Assembly: GCA_016927755.1 (NCBI GenBank)
Contig: JAFGLZ010000014.1
Location: 1-64,000 of the forward strand
Length of the DNA stretch: 64,000 bases
Direction: 5' to 3'
Origin: Phycisphaerae bacterium
GTDB lineage: Bacteria; Planctomycetota; Phycisphaerae; UBA1845; JAFGLZ01
Under the pieces are notes generated by a model. The model saw nothing but the letters and a program-made list of their open reading frames with translations. It made no database searches and was not told the origin of the DNA. Within the stretch, counting starts at the first letter, position 1; each line of letters opens with the position of its first letter. Of the stretch, positions 26,214-34,024 are shown in pieces. The position numbers were made by a program, and so were the translations under genes.

Positions 26214-26939
26214 ATGCACAAGTCATGCACGATGGCGGTCGGGCTCGCGTTGGCGGTCGGTCTTGTCGGTTGCCGGCGATCGGACAGCGAGCCGGGCGGC
26301 AGCTCGACCGGCGGCAACCGGGCCACCACGACGTCGCCGGCCGGCAGTCACACGCGTGGCGCGGGAACGCTGATCGTCAAGGGCAGGGGCAGCGATCTCT
26401 ATTACGCGTTCAAGGGCGACGAGAAGAAGCCCGTGGGTTTTGCCAAGACGGGTGCTCCGCTGTCGTTGCCTCCCGGAGCCTACTCCGTGAGTTTGGGCAA
26501 CTCGCGATGCGAGGTGCGCGTCGCGGCGGGGAAGGAGACGTCCCTTGCCTCGGGCTCGATCCAGGTCAGAGGAGTCGGCCAGGACCTGTTCGAGGTTTTC
26601 GACGAGACGGGAGAGAAGAAGCTCGCGTTCACGACCACAAACGGCCGGATCGAGCTTCTCGAAGGCGCCTACGTCGTCAAGCTGAACAACTCGGTTCACA
26701 AGACGACCGTCGACGCCGGGCAGGAGGTCATCATCGACGCCGGGGCCGTGACCGTTGAGGGGGAGGGCAAGGAGCTCTTCGAGGTCTACGATCGTCCCGA
26801 GGGGGAGAAGCTCGGCTTTGCTTTTGCGGGGAAGCTCATCGAGCTTCTTCCGGGCAGGTACTCCGTCAAGTTCATGAAGAAGGACTACACGGCGGTCGTC
26901 AAGCCGCGCGAGAAGACGGTGATCTCGCCGGGGAAGTAG
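26214..26939 (+). CDS. Lipoprotein of three internal repeats
   Basis: The protein has 241 residues from ATG 26214 after TGGAG. The N-terminus MAVGLALAVGLVGC has a lipobox (LVGC), placing Cys20 as the lipid-anchored residue. A Ser/Thr/Gly linker of about 30 residues follows. The rest is three tandem units of about 60 residues, each with the pattern [IV]xVxGxGxDLxxxF, then KLxF, then IELLxGxYxVKxxN. The units look like small beta-sandwich or PEGA-type modules. It starts 32 bases after the ceramidase-like gene and may be co-transcribed with it. No enzymatic residues are evident; a surface-binding or structural role is likely. Confidence 0.7.
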   Translation: MHKSCTMAVGLALAVGLVGCRRSDSEPGGSSTGGNRATTTSPAGSHTRGAGTLIVKGRGSDLYYAFKGDEKKPVGFAKTGAPLSLPPGAYSVSLGNSRCEVRVAAGKETSLASGSIQVRGVGQDLFEVFDETGEKKLAFTTTNGRIELLEGAYVVKLNNSVHKTTVDAGQEVIIDAGAVTVEGEGKELFEVYDRPEGEKLGFAFAGKLIELLPGRYSVKFMKKDYTAVVKPREKTVISPGK

Positions 26940-26963
26940 CGGGGCGACGATGCGAACGGGCGG

Positions 26964-29339
26964 TTAGTCTTTCGGGGACGCATCCGGGTTATCGGTGACG
27001 AAGAGCTTGTCGATCTTGGCCCCATCCTCTCGGGCGTGAAGCTCGACGTAGACCACGCCGGCGGGCAGCAGGATCCCCGTCCGCTTCCGCGAGTTGTCCA
27101 GTCGCAGGGGGGTCCACGTCCACTTCTCGTGTGTGCCCGTGTGCCAGGCCGCCATCCCGATGATCTCCGTGCTTTCGGTCGCCACACGGACGAAGAACGA
27201 ATCGTCGTCGGGCGTGGGCGTGAGCACGCGCCCGTAAAGGTAGTGGCTGCCGGGGCGTTCGATCCGCAGGCGCCACGTCACGGAGCCGCTGCCCGAGCCG
27301 CCGCCCTTTTTGCCGGGCTCGCCGGGGAGCCAGACGTACTTTCCACCCGAGGCGGCGGGGTCTTGGCCGATCCGCATGGTCGGCATGAGCGCGCCGGCCT
27401 CGGCTTCCAGCTCGACGCTTCCGCCCGGGCTGAGCGCTACCATCGGCAGGTTCGTCCAGGTCTTTCGGAACGAGGCGACCGGCTCGATTCGCTCGATGAT
27501 CTCTCGTCCGAGGTCCTTTCCGTCCAGCGCCAGCAGGAACCGCTCCGGCTTGGGCACCCACTCGCGGATGAGGCGATAAGGCGTTGATGCGGCCAGTACG
27601 ATCGGACCTTCGCTCGCCGCGGCCTCGACGCGAACGTCGGACGCGTCGGCCTTAACTTGAACCGACGCGTCGGCAAACGCGCGTCGCCACGCTTGGAAGT
27701 CCTGGTCGCTCTTCAATCCGCTACCGACCCTGACCCACAGGGCCGCGCCGGGCTCGGGGCCTTGCCCGACCTCCTTGCGGAGAGACTCGCCGGATGTTCC
27801 GTGGTGTGTGACGGTCAGCCTTACCACGCCGAAGGCGTTGCCGTCATAGACGAGCTGCCGGCGGGCCGGCTTGCCGTCCACGTTTCTGGACCAGGGGACG
27901 CGAATGCCGACGGCGGCCGTACCTTCGCGGAGGACCACTGCCTGTCCGTCCGGGACGTCGAACGACTTGGGCTGCTTTCCGCGGAGGTCGACGGGGCGGT
28001 CACCGATCCAGAAACCTTGGACGTCGCGGCGCATCACGAAGTGCGTCTCGAGGGTTCGCATGTCGGGCAGGACATCACCGCGGCGGTAGACGACCAGGCC
28101 GATGGCGTCGGCGGCGCGCTGGGTGGCGGCCCAGAACGGGCGCAGGTGCAGGGCCTTGCTGTGAGCGCCCTGCTCGATCTTCTTCTTTCCGTAGGGATCG
28201 CCGCGTCCATCGGGGATGAAGTAGCATCGGGGCTTGTCTCGGCCGCCGGGCAGATCGACGGTCAGCGGCAGGTCCATCGGTCCGTAGTTCGCACCGGCCG
28301 TGCTCAGTACGACGTCGTTGCACATGAGGCAAGTGCGAGACTGGGACGGCTCGGGCCCCCAGCGCTGTTGGACGAGACGGGGGAGTCGCGTTCGATTGAG
28401 ATCCCGCAAGCGCTGCGGCGGCTGCCATCGCCCGAGCGCGGCGAAGACCGAGTACCCACCGCCGCGCTGCTGTCCGGGCAGCCAACCGGCCAGCCACATC
28501 ACGGAGTCCAGATGGCCCGAGCCGGCCAGATAGTCGTAGTCTCGACTGCACGCCCCTCCGAGCCGATCCGAGCCGGGATACCAGTTCAGCGCGACGTCCG
28601 TCCAGATGAGCTCCAGCAGGGCCGTGGCCTGTTCCTGACCGCGTGGGCGCTTGCAGAATGCTTCCAGGAGCAGGAGACACTCGACATCCACGCCGTAATA
28701 GGTCGGACTGCAATACTCGTGGATTCCGCAACGCCAGGTGTAGATGCAGAAGCGGTCGAGGCGCGCGTAGCCTTCGTCGGCGACGTCCGGACGGTCGAGT
28801 GCCTCTCCGAGCAGGATGAGGTCGAGCGCGTTCATGAGCGAGATGTTCGTGTAGCTCGAGGGCACTCGATGTCGCAGGCAGCCCTCGATGCCGTACTCGC
28901 AGAGCTCGCGAAGGATCTTGCGTGTCGCTTCCGGCAGTCGGTCGCGATGGCGGATCCAGATGAGCGAGGCGCCCTTCATGCAGAAGTCGACGGCGTTTCG
29001 GTCGCGGATCCGGTCCTCGCGCCAGTACCAGCGGAAGTTGCCGTAGGTGCTGCCGGACGGGTCGCGATCCTGCATCTTGGCGGCGAGCTCGAACAGTCGG
29101 GGCAGGCGATCCATGTGCGTGTTCGTCTCGCATAGGGCCAGGGCGTAGCGAAAGAGCGTTCGCGAGCTGAGGTTTCCGGCGGGTTCCTGGGCGTCGCGCC
29201 AGGCGCCGTGGCCCGACTTGGCGCAGTACTCGAATACGGCCTGGCGGTCGGGCTTCTGTGCGCCCGTCGCCGAGGAGTAGAGGGTCGCGCAGGCGAGAAT
29301 CGAGGTAATGCCCTGATGATATGGAATCGGGGACTTCAT
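26964..29339 (-). CDS. Secreted toroid plus beta-sandwich protein, possible polysaccharide lyase-like
   Basis: The protein has 791 residues from ATG 29339 with CAGGAG upstream; the frame extends to 29417 without a better start. The export signal lies in HQGITSILACATLYSSATGA. The N-terminal half is helical with paired-helix motifs (FRYALALCETNTHMDRLPRL, ALDLILLGEALDRPDVADEG) like an alpha/alpha toroid. The middle is a beta-sandwich (TLETHFVMRRDVQGFWIGDR). The last 150 residues resemble a carbohydrate-binding module (GKYVWLPGEPGKKGG, GSHYLYGRVLTPTPDDDSFF). This architecture resembles heparinase/chondroitin-lyase-like enzymes, but I see no decisive catalytic motif. Confidence 0.55.
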   Translation of the reverse strand: MKSPIPYHQGITSILACATLYSSATGAQKPDRQAVFEYCAKSGHGAWRDAQEPAGNLSSRTLFRYALALCETNTHMDRLPRLFELAAKMQDRDPSGSTYGNFRWYWREDRIRDRNAVDFCMKGASLIWIRHRDRLPEATRKILRELCEYGIEGCLRHRVPSSYTNISLMNALDLILLGEALDRPDVADEGYARLDRFCIYTWRCGIHEYCSPTYYGVDVECLLLLEAFCKRPRGQEQATALLELIWTDVALNWYPGSDRLGGACSRDYDYLAGSGHLDSVMWLAGWLPGQQRGGGYSVFAALGRWQPPQRLRDLNRTRLPRLVQQRWGPEPSQSRTCLMCNDVVLSTAGANYGPMDLPLTVDLPGGRDKPRCYFIPDGRGDPYGKKKIEQGAHSKALHLRPFWAATQRAADAIGLVVYRRGDVLPDMRTLETHFVMRRDVQGFWIGDRPVDLRGKQPKSFDVPDGQAVVLREGTAAVGIRVPWSRNVDGKPARRQLVYDGNAFGVVRLTVTHHGTSGESLRKEVGQGPEPGAALWVRVGSGLKSDQDFQAWRRAFADASVQVKADASDVRVEAAASEGPIVLAASTPYRLIREWVPKPERFLLALDGKDLGREIIERIEPVASFRKTWTNLPMVALSPGGSVELEAEAGALMPTMRIGQDPAASGGKYVWLPGEPGKKGGGSGSGSVTWRLRIERPGSHYLYGRVLTPTPDDDSFFVRVATESTEIIGMAAWHTGTHEKWTWTPLRLDNSRKRTGILLPAGVVYVELHAREDGAKIDKLFVTDNPDASPKD

Positions 29340-29370
29340 ACGCTGGCTCCTGTGAAGGCGCTGCTGACCA

Positions 29371-29679
29371 TCAGGCAAGCGGTTCCTCGGGCGATTCGGG
29401 CAACAGGCGAGCCCCATGGATCACGGCAACGATGAAGATCTGCCCTGGCATGACCCGATAGACGATTCGGTACTGACGCCAGATGATCATACGGAGAGTG
29501 GAGTCACTATACTCGGGAACAACACGACCGATCTGCGGGTGGTCTTGGAGCCTTTCGACGGCGTCGACAATGTTTCCGATCGTCGTTGCGGCGTAGTGAG
29601 GCGAGTCCTTGGCGATGTACGCGGCGATGCCCTCGAGGTCCTGCAGGGCTGCTTCGGACCAGGTTAACGTTGAAGCCAT
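29371..29679 (-). CDS. ParE/RelE-family toxin
   Basis: The protein has 102 residues. LTWSEAALQDLEGIAAYIAK, DHPQIGRVVPEYSDSTLRMI and QYRIVYRVMPGQIFIVAVIH followed by GARLLP match the ParE/RelE toxin fold, including the conserved YRIVYRV strand and the closing IHGARLL. ParE members poison gyrase, RelE members cut mRNA; sequence alone does not decide. The start overlaps the antitoxin gene by 16 bases. The frame is complete and family-length. Its end lies 31 bases upstream of the start of the toroid protein on the same strand. Confidence 0.88.
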   Translation of the reverse strand: MASTLTWSEAALQDLEGIAAYIAKDSPHYAATTIGNIVDAVERLQDHPQIGRVVPEYSDSTLRMIIWRQYRIVYRVMPGQIFIVAVIHGARLLPESPEEPLA

Positions 29680-29849
29680 TGCACCAGGCGCCGTTTTGCC
29701 TCTTCGTGTGACACCACGCGTCCCCGTTCGATGTCCTTGAGGCCCCGCTCAACCTTCCCACGGAAGTAGAGTTCCTCCATGATGTCCTCGAACGTCGCGT
29801 TGTCCGGCAAGCGCTCGATTGCCTCAATGGCTTGTTGCTTCTGAGTCAT
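29664..29849 (-). CDS. Antitoxin partner of ParE/RelE toxin
   Basis: The protein has 61 residues: a helical N-terminus (QKQQAIEAIERLPDNATFED) and an acidic/basic tail ending EEAKRRLVQWLQR. The DNATFEDIMEELYFRGKVE segment is typical of the small antitoxins beside RelE/ParE toxins. AAGGAG precedes the ATG. The gene is led by a strong extended -10 promoter and overlaps the toxin gene, so both are made from one transcript. Confidence 0.85.
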   Translation of the reverse strand: MTQKQQAIEAIERLPDNATFEDIMEELYFRGKVERGLKDIERGRVVSHEEAKRRLVQWLQR

Positions 29850-29876
29850 CCATCAAGCTCCTTGGGCAGCGACCAC

Positions 29877-29885
29877 ATTATAGCA
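29877..29885 (-). promoter_or_regulatory. Extended -10 promoter of the ParE-type TA operon
   Basis: On the minus strand TGCTATAAT gives a perfect -10 hexamer with the TGn extension, 28 bases from the antitoxin ATG at 29849. No good -35 box is seen, which is normal for extended -10 promoters. Confidence 0.6.
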
Positions 29886-30001
29886 CGACGCTACGGGATC
29901 GTTGAGTCGATTTGCACGGACGTTCCCGAGTCGAGGACGGGGTCTTCCGCGGGATGTTGGGTCGGCAACCCACCTCCCCATCAGGAAGGGCGGCCGCAAC
30001 A

Positions 30002-30029
30002 TGGCACATGCCGCGCCAGGTGGTATCAT
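30002..30029 (+). promoter_or_regulatory. Candidate promoter for sialidase-like gene
   Basis: TGGCAC (30002-30007) and TATCAT (30024-30029) are 16 bases apart and 44 bases before the ATG at 30073. Similar GGTATCAT boxes lie before the genes at 22960 and 51194. Confidence 0.35.
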
Positions 30030-30072
30030 GCTCTCGCATTTGGGCAGACGGTCGCTTGACCAGGAGATCCGC

Positions 30073-31797
30073 ATGCGCGTGACAGCCAAGTCGGTGATTG
30101 TCCTCTTTTCGGCATTTGCCTGCCTTGTGGGCTCGCCGATTCGAGCCGGCGAGGGGCCCCGGCCAGCGCAGAAGGGGGCGTGGGTCGAATCGGGGTACGC
30201 GGCGTTTGTGGACGGGGCGTTCGAGCCTGGTCAGATTACGCTGAGCCATGATGGCGCGCTGTCGACCGTGGGTGCGGCGAGGCGGGGGGCACTCTACACT
30301 GCGGCGCCTTTCTGTCTGGGCCAGGGCGCCAGGCCCATGGCGATCACGTGGGAGGCGGAGGTGCCGGCGGGGGGCTCCGTGTTGGCGCAGGTTCGGAGGG
30401 CGGGCGACAGGGAGAAGCTTCTTGAGGCTCGGTGGGTTGGCCCCGACGGCGGGGACGGATGGTTCGAGAAGGGCGGCCTCATCAGTGTGTCCCGGGCCGA
30501 GCCGGCGTCGGCCTCCGGGGCATCGACGGGCGGGTCCTGTTGGATTCAGTATCGCCTGAAGCTGGTGGGCGGCGCGCAGGGCGGGCCGAAGGTCGGGCGC
30601 GTGACGGTCGAATACACCTTCACCGGACCGCGAGCGCGGCGGGTCGACAGGGAACTTGTGCTGTCCTCGAAGGACAACCGACCCGTCGTGACCGGCTTCG
30701 TCAGCTACGTCAGCAACCGGGAGCCGGTCGTGATGCATTGTTGCGGACGGGAAGACTACTCCGACGGGTATGACGACTACGCCGTTCAGATGAGCCGAGA
30801 CAACGGTCTGACGTGGACCGATCCCGTGGTGAAGTGGAAGTCCTTCAAGACGCCCGAGGGCAAGGTCCGCTACGGCGAGCCCGCCGCCTATTGGGATCCG
30901 CATGCCGAGAAGCTGCTCGTGCTCATCGACAAGACGTTGTATCCGAAGGACGCGCTCACCCACCAGACGAAGTTCCAGGTCGTCCAGTACGTGTACGATC
31001 CCAAGACGGATCGTTGGTCGGATGAACGCCCGCTCCAGCTCGACTCGAAATCCATCGCCGTGAGCTTCGCCTTTCCTATCAGGACGTCACGGGGGACGAT
31101 CATGGTGCCCGCTTGTCGGGCCAAGCTCGATGCGGCGGGCAGTATCCTGGTCGACCCACGGTCGCATACGCCCGTGTACGAATCGATCACCATTCTGGGG
31201 CGCCGCGGGGGCGACGGGGAGATCGAGTGGCGGCTGGGCAGGCCGGTCGAGGTCGACGCGGGCGTCACCACGCGGGGCATGGACGAGAACACCTACGCCG
31301 AACTCCGAGACGGACGGGTTGCCATGCTCATCCGAGCCAGCAACGCCGGTGCCCCCGAACTGCCGGGTTACAAGTGGCTCGCGCTTTCGAAGGACGACGG
31401 GATGAGCTGGACCCGACCGGTTCCGATGCCGGCGACGGGCGGGGCGCCGATCCAATCCGGGGCGAACGGCTCGGCGTTCTTCCGCTCGATCAAGAACGGG
31501 CGGCTGTACTGGATCGGCAACCTTTGTCGCGAGGGCGAGCGGCCCAGCGGCAACATGCCGCGGCACACGCTCATGCTCGTAGAGGTCCGGGAGGACCCGC
31601 CGGGCTTCAAGCGGGAGTCGATCTTCCACATCGACGAGATGGAGCCCGGCGACACGAAGGCGCTCCAACTTTCGAACTTCCGTTTCTACCAGGACCGCGA
31701 GACGGGAGACCTGGTCCTCTACATGGATCGGTACGGGGCCAAGGGGGAGGATTGGCGCAAGAGCGATTACTTTCGCTACCGTGTGGCGATTCATTGA
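30073..31797 (+). CDS. Secreted sialidase-like beta-propeller protein
   Basis: The protein has 574 residues from ATG 30073 after AGGAGA. The signal peptide is VIVLFSAFACLVGSPIRA. An N-terminal beta-sandwich (about 25-200) is followed by a BNR/Asp-box propeller: QMSRDNGLTWTDP and LSKDDGMSWTRP are clear Asp boxes, and RTSRGTIMVPACRAK, YAELRDGRVAMLIRASN and LCREGERPSGN add strand motifs with arginines. The full Arg triad, Glu and Tyr of GH33 were not securely located, so hydrolysis of sialic acid is only one option; lectin-like or other exo-glycosidase roles are possible. It is divergent from the ParE-type TA operon. Confidence 0.65.
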   Translation: MRVTAKSVIVLFSAFACLVGSPIRAGEGPRPAQKGAWVESGYAAFVDGAFEPGQITLSHDGALSTVGAARRGALYTAAPFCLGQGARPMAITWEAEVPAGGSVLAQVRRAGDREKLLEARWVGPDGGDGWFEKGGLISVSRAEPASASGASTGGSCWIQYRLKLVGGAQGGPKVGRVTVEYTFTGPRARRVDRELVLSSKDNRPVVTGFVSYVSNREPVVMHCCGREDYSDGYDDYAVQMSRDNGLTWTDPVVKWKSFKTPEGKVRYGEPAAYWDPHAEKLLVLIDKTLYPKDALTHQTKFQVVQYVYDPKTDRWSDERPLQLDSKSIAVSFAFPIRTSRGTIMVPACRAKLDAAGSILVDPRSHTPVYESITILGRRGGDGEIEWRLGRPVEVDAGVTTRGMDENTYAELRDGRVAMLIRASNAGAPELPGYKWLALSKDDGMSWTRPVPMPATGGAPIQSGANGSAFFRSIKNGRLYWIGNLCREGERPSGNMPRHTLMLVEVREDPPGFKRESIFHIDEMEPGDTKALQLSNFRFYQDRETGDLVLYMDRYGAKGEDWRKSDYFRYRVAIH

Positions 31798-31915
31798 GCG
31801 AGAGAAACCAAGCGCCTTCTGCTGCGATAGGTTGAATCCGCTTCACGCACGACTTAGCATGCTGTTGTGAGGGCGAGTCTCTTCCGGAGTGGGTCGCCGT
31901 TGCAGGGACGTTGCC

Positions 31916-32392
31916 ATGGCCACCAGACCCATACGAGCGTATGCAGACACATCCGTCTTCGGTGGGGCCTTTGACGAAGAGTTCGCCAGGGCCAGCCATA
32001 TCTTCTTCGAACAGGTCCGTTCCTCGAGACTCCGGCTTGTTCTTTCGCCGATCGTGGAGGAGGAGATCTCTGATGCTCCGGACGAGGTCGGAAAGTTGTA
32101 CGCGTCAATCGCCTCGATCTCCGAAGTCGCTCCGCTGACGGCGGAGGTGGTTCGGCTTCAGGAGGCCTATCTTGAAGCGAGCATCGTCGGGAGGCGGTGG
32201 GCGGCTGACGCGCTTCATGTCGCCCACGCAAGCGTTCACGGATGCCAGGTCATTGTGAGTTGGAATTTCAAGCACATTGTGCACTACGATAAGGTTGCGA
32301 TGTACAATGCGATCAACACCAGGGAAGGGTTTAGCCCGATTGGCATCCACACGCCCCAGGAGGTCATCGACTATGAAAGCGAAGGCCTTTGA
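31916..32392 (+). CDS. PIN-domain toxin (VapC-like)
   Basis: The protein has 158 residues from ATG 31916; ATG 31889 would add nine residues. IRAYADTSVFGGAFDEEF carries the first PIN acidic residue, IVEEEISDAP the second, and WAADALHVAHASVHGCQVIV then SWNFKHI the third and fourth, giving the magnesium-binding acidic set of PIN ribonucleases. VapC-type toxins cleave tRNA or rRNA. The downstream small gene overlaps its end by 20 bases and is the presumed antitoxin, so toxin precedes antitoxin here. Confidence 0.82.
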   Translation: MATRPIRAYADTSVFGGAFDEEFARASHIFFEQVRSSRLRLVLSPIVEEEISDAPDEVGKLYASIASISEVAPLTAEVVRLQEAYLEASIVGRRWAADALHVAHASVHGCQVIVSWNFKHIVHYDKVAMYNAINTREGFSPIGIHTPQEVIDYESEGL

Positions 32393-32546
32393 TTGTGTCG
32401 AGATGAAGCGACGTGGCTCCCTTCGCATCTACGAAGAGACCAAGGATCTTACCTTCGCTCAGAAGGTCGAATACTGGCGGCGGAAGAGCGAGGAGATGAC
32501 CCAGCGGCATGAAGAGGCGCGCCGAGAAGCCGGCAGGAAGCCGTGA
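32373..32546 (+). CDS. Small antitoxin-like protein following PIN toxin
   Basis: The protein has 57 charged residues from ATG 32373 with AGGAGG upstream. It contains CVEMKRRGSLRIYEETKDLT then FAQKVEYWRRKSEEM, a helical, lysine/glutamate-rich tail. It overlaps the PIN gene end by 20 bases in another frame. Homologous short proteins are commonly found just after PIN toxins of this type and are presumed antitoxins. No DNA-binding fold is apparent. Confidence 0.7.
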   Translation: MKAKAFDCVEMKRRGSLRIYEETKDLTFAQKVEYWRRKSEEMTQRHEEARREAGRKP

Positions 32547-32776
32547 GGCACGGTCTGCGCTCGCACGATCCACGGGGGGACGTCGTTCGTTGTCCGCACC
32601 GTCCCTCGTTGGCAGGTAACTTCCACGAGCGGTCTGGGTTGCTCGCAAGGGAGTTGTTTCGGGAGAGTGCAGCTCCCACGACCTTTCGCCATAGGCGTAA
32701 TGGTTTGTAGTATCCGTCTAGGGACCGGCGCCACGAATCGGTCCCACGTTCCCGACACTCATGAGCGAGGCGATGG

Positions 32777-33994
32777 ATGTCAGATGCCGCGAGCCGAACG
32801 ACGGTCGTCGCAGGTAGCTTGACCGATCGCCGTCGGGAGATCGACTGGCTGCGGATGATCGGCGTCCTGTTGATCGTTCCGGTTCACGGGGCGCTCCTCT
32901 TTGCCGGCGGATACTACCTCACGCCGCCGAATCTGTACGAGCCTCTCTGGTACTTCTTCGCCTTCCTGCGTCCGTGGCACATGCCGATCCTGTTCGTGCT
33001 GTCCGGCATGGCGACGTGGCTTGCGCTGGGCAAGTACTCGAGCGGCCGATACGCCTGGGATCGCACTAAGCGGCTGGTGGTGCCCCTCGTCTTCGGCACG
33101 TTCGTTCTCATTCCGCCGCAGGTCTATCTGCAGCGGCTTACCGAGGGTCGGTTTCACGGCTCTCTTGTAGCCTTCTACCCGCATTTCTTCGAGGGCTTCT
33201 GGCCCGTGGGCAACTTCACGTACGCCCACCTCTGGTTCATCGCGTATCTGTGGATCTATTCGCTGGTCGCGCTGCCGGTGCTGGTCTTCCTTCGCGGGTC
33301 GGCGGGTCGGCGTCTTATGGGCGTCATCGCGGCCGGCTGCCTTCGGCATCGCGGCGCGATCTTCCTGCTGGCGGCGCCGATGGCGGCGTCGGAGTCGCTG
33401 CTGCACGCTAGGTTCCCCTGGAACTGGATCGTGTACAACGACTGGTCGATGTTCACATGGCACCTGCTTCAGTTCCTCCTCGGGTACGTCGTGTGCTCGG
33501 ACGATCGATTCCGTCAGGCGATCCGGCGGGACGGGCCGGTGGCGATGGTCCTGGCGCTGGCGGCGGCGTCGATCCACGTCGGTCGCGCCGTGATGGAGCT
33601 ATGGGTCAGGCCCACCGACGGCGGCGCATGGACGGTCCTGATGATCTTCAACGCGTTTCAGACGTGGGTATGGATGGTGGCGCTGCTGTGGTTCGGCGGC
33701 AGGTTCCTGAACGTGACGAATCGGTGGCTGGGCTACGCCCGAGAGGCGAGCTATCCGTTCTACGTCCTGCATCAGACCGTCATGATGGGCATCGGGTACT
33801 GGATCGCCTGGTGGCCCGTCCACGCGCTCATCCGGTTCGTGGCGCTGTGCGTGGCGACGACGATCGGGACGATCCTGGTGTACGACGTGTTCGTGCGCCG
33901 ATGGTCGGTGATGCGATTCTTCTTCGGGCTGAGGCGGCGACCACGAGGTGCGGATGCGCTGGAACCTGCGACAACCGTTGCCGTCTCGCAATGA
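32777..33994 (+). CDS. Acyltransferase-3 family membrane protein
   Basis: The protein has 405 residues with about ten membrane spans. REIDWLRMIGVLLIVPVHGA holds the conserved early His; AFLRPWHMPILFVLSGMATW and YARHASYPFYVLHQT-like YAREASYPFYVLHQTVMM are typical of acyltransferase-3 (OafA-type) enzymes, which O-acylate sugars of surface glycans using cytoplasmic acyl-CoA. ATG 32777 follows GAGGCG; another ATG four bases earlier is out of frame. It ends 30 bases from the converging zinc-ribbon gene. The acceptor glycan is unknown. Confidence 0.85.
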   Translation: MSDAASRTTVVAGSLTDRRREIDWLRMIGVLLIVPVHGALLFAGGYYLTPPNLYEPLWYFFAFLRPWHMPILFVLSGMATWLALGKYSSGRYAWDRTKRLVVPLVFGTFVLIPPQVYLQRLTEGRFHGSLVAFYPHFFEGFWPVGNFTYAHLWFIAYLWIYSLVALPVLVFLRGSAGRRLMGVIAAGCLRHRGAIFLLAAPMAASESLLHARFPWNWIVYNDWSMFTWHLLQFLLGYVVCSDDRFRQAIRRDGPVAMVLALAAASIHVGRAVMELWVRPTDGGAWTVLMIFNAFQTWVWMVALLWFGGRFLNVTNRWLGYAREASYPFYVLHQTVMMGIGYWIAWWPVHALIRFVALCVATTIGTILVYDVFVRRWSVMRFFFGLRRRPRGADALEPATTVAVSQ

Positions 33995-34024
33995 GAGGCC
34001 GTAGAGATGGGCCGATGTACACCG

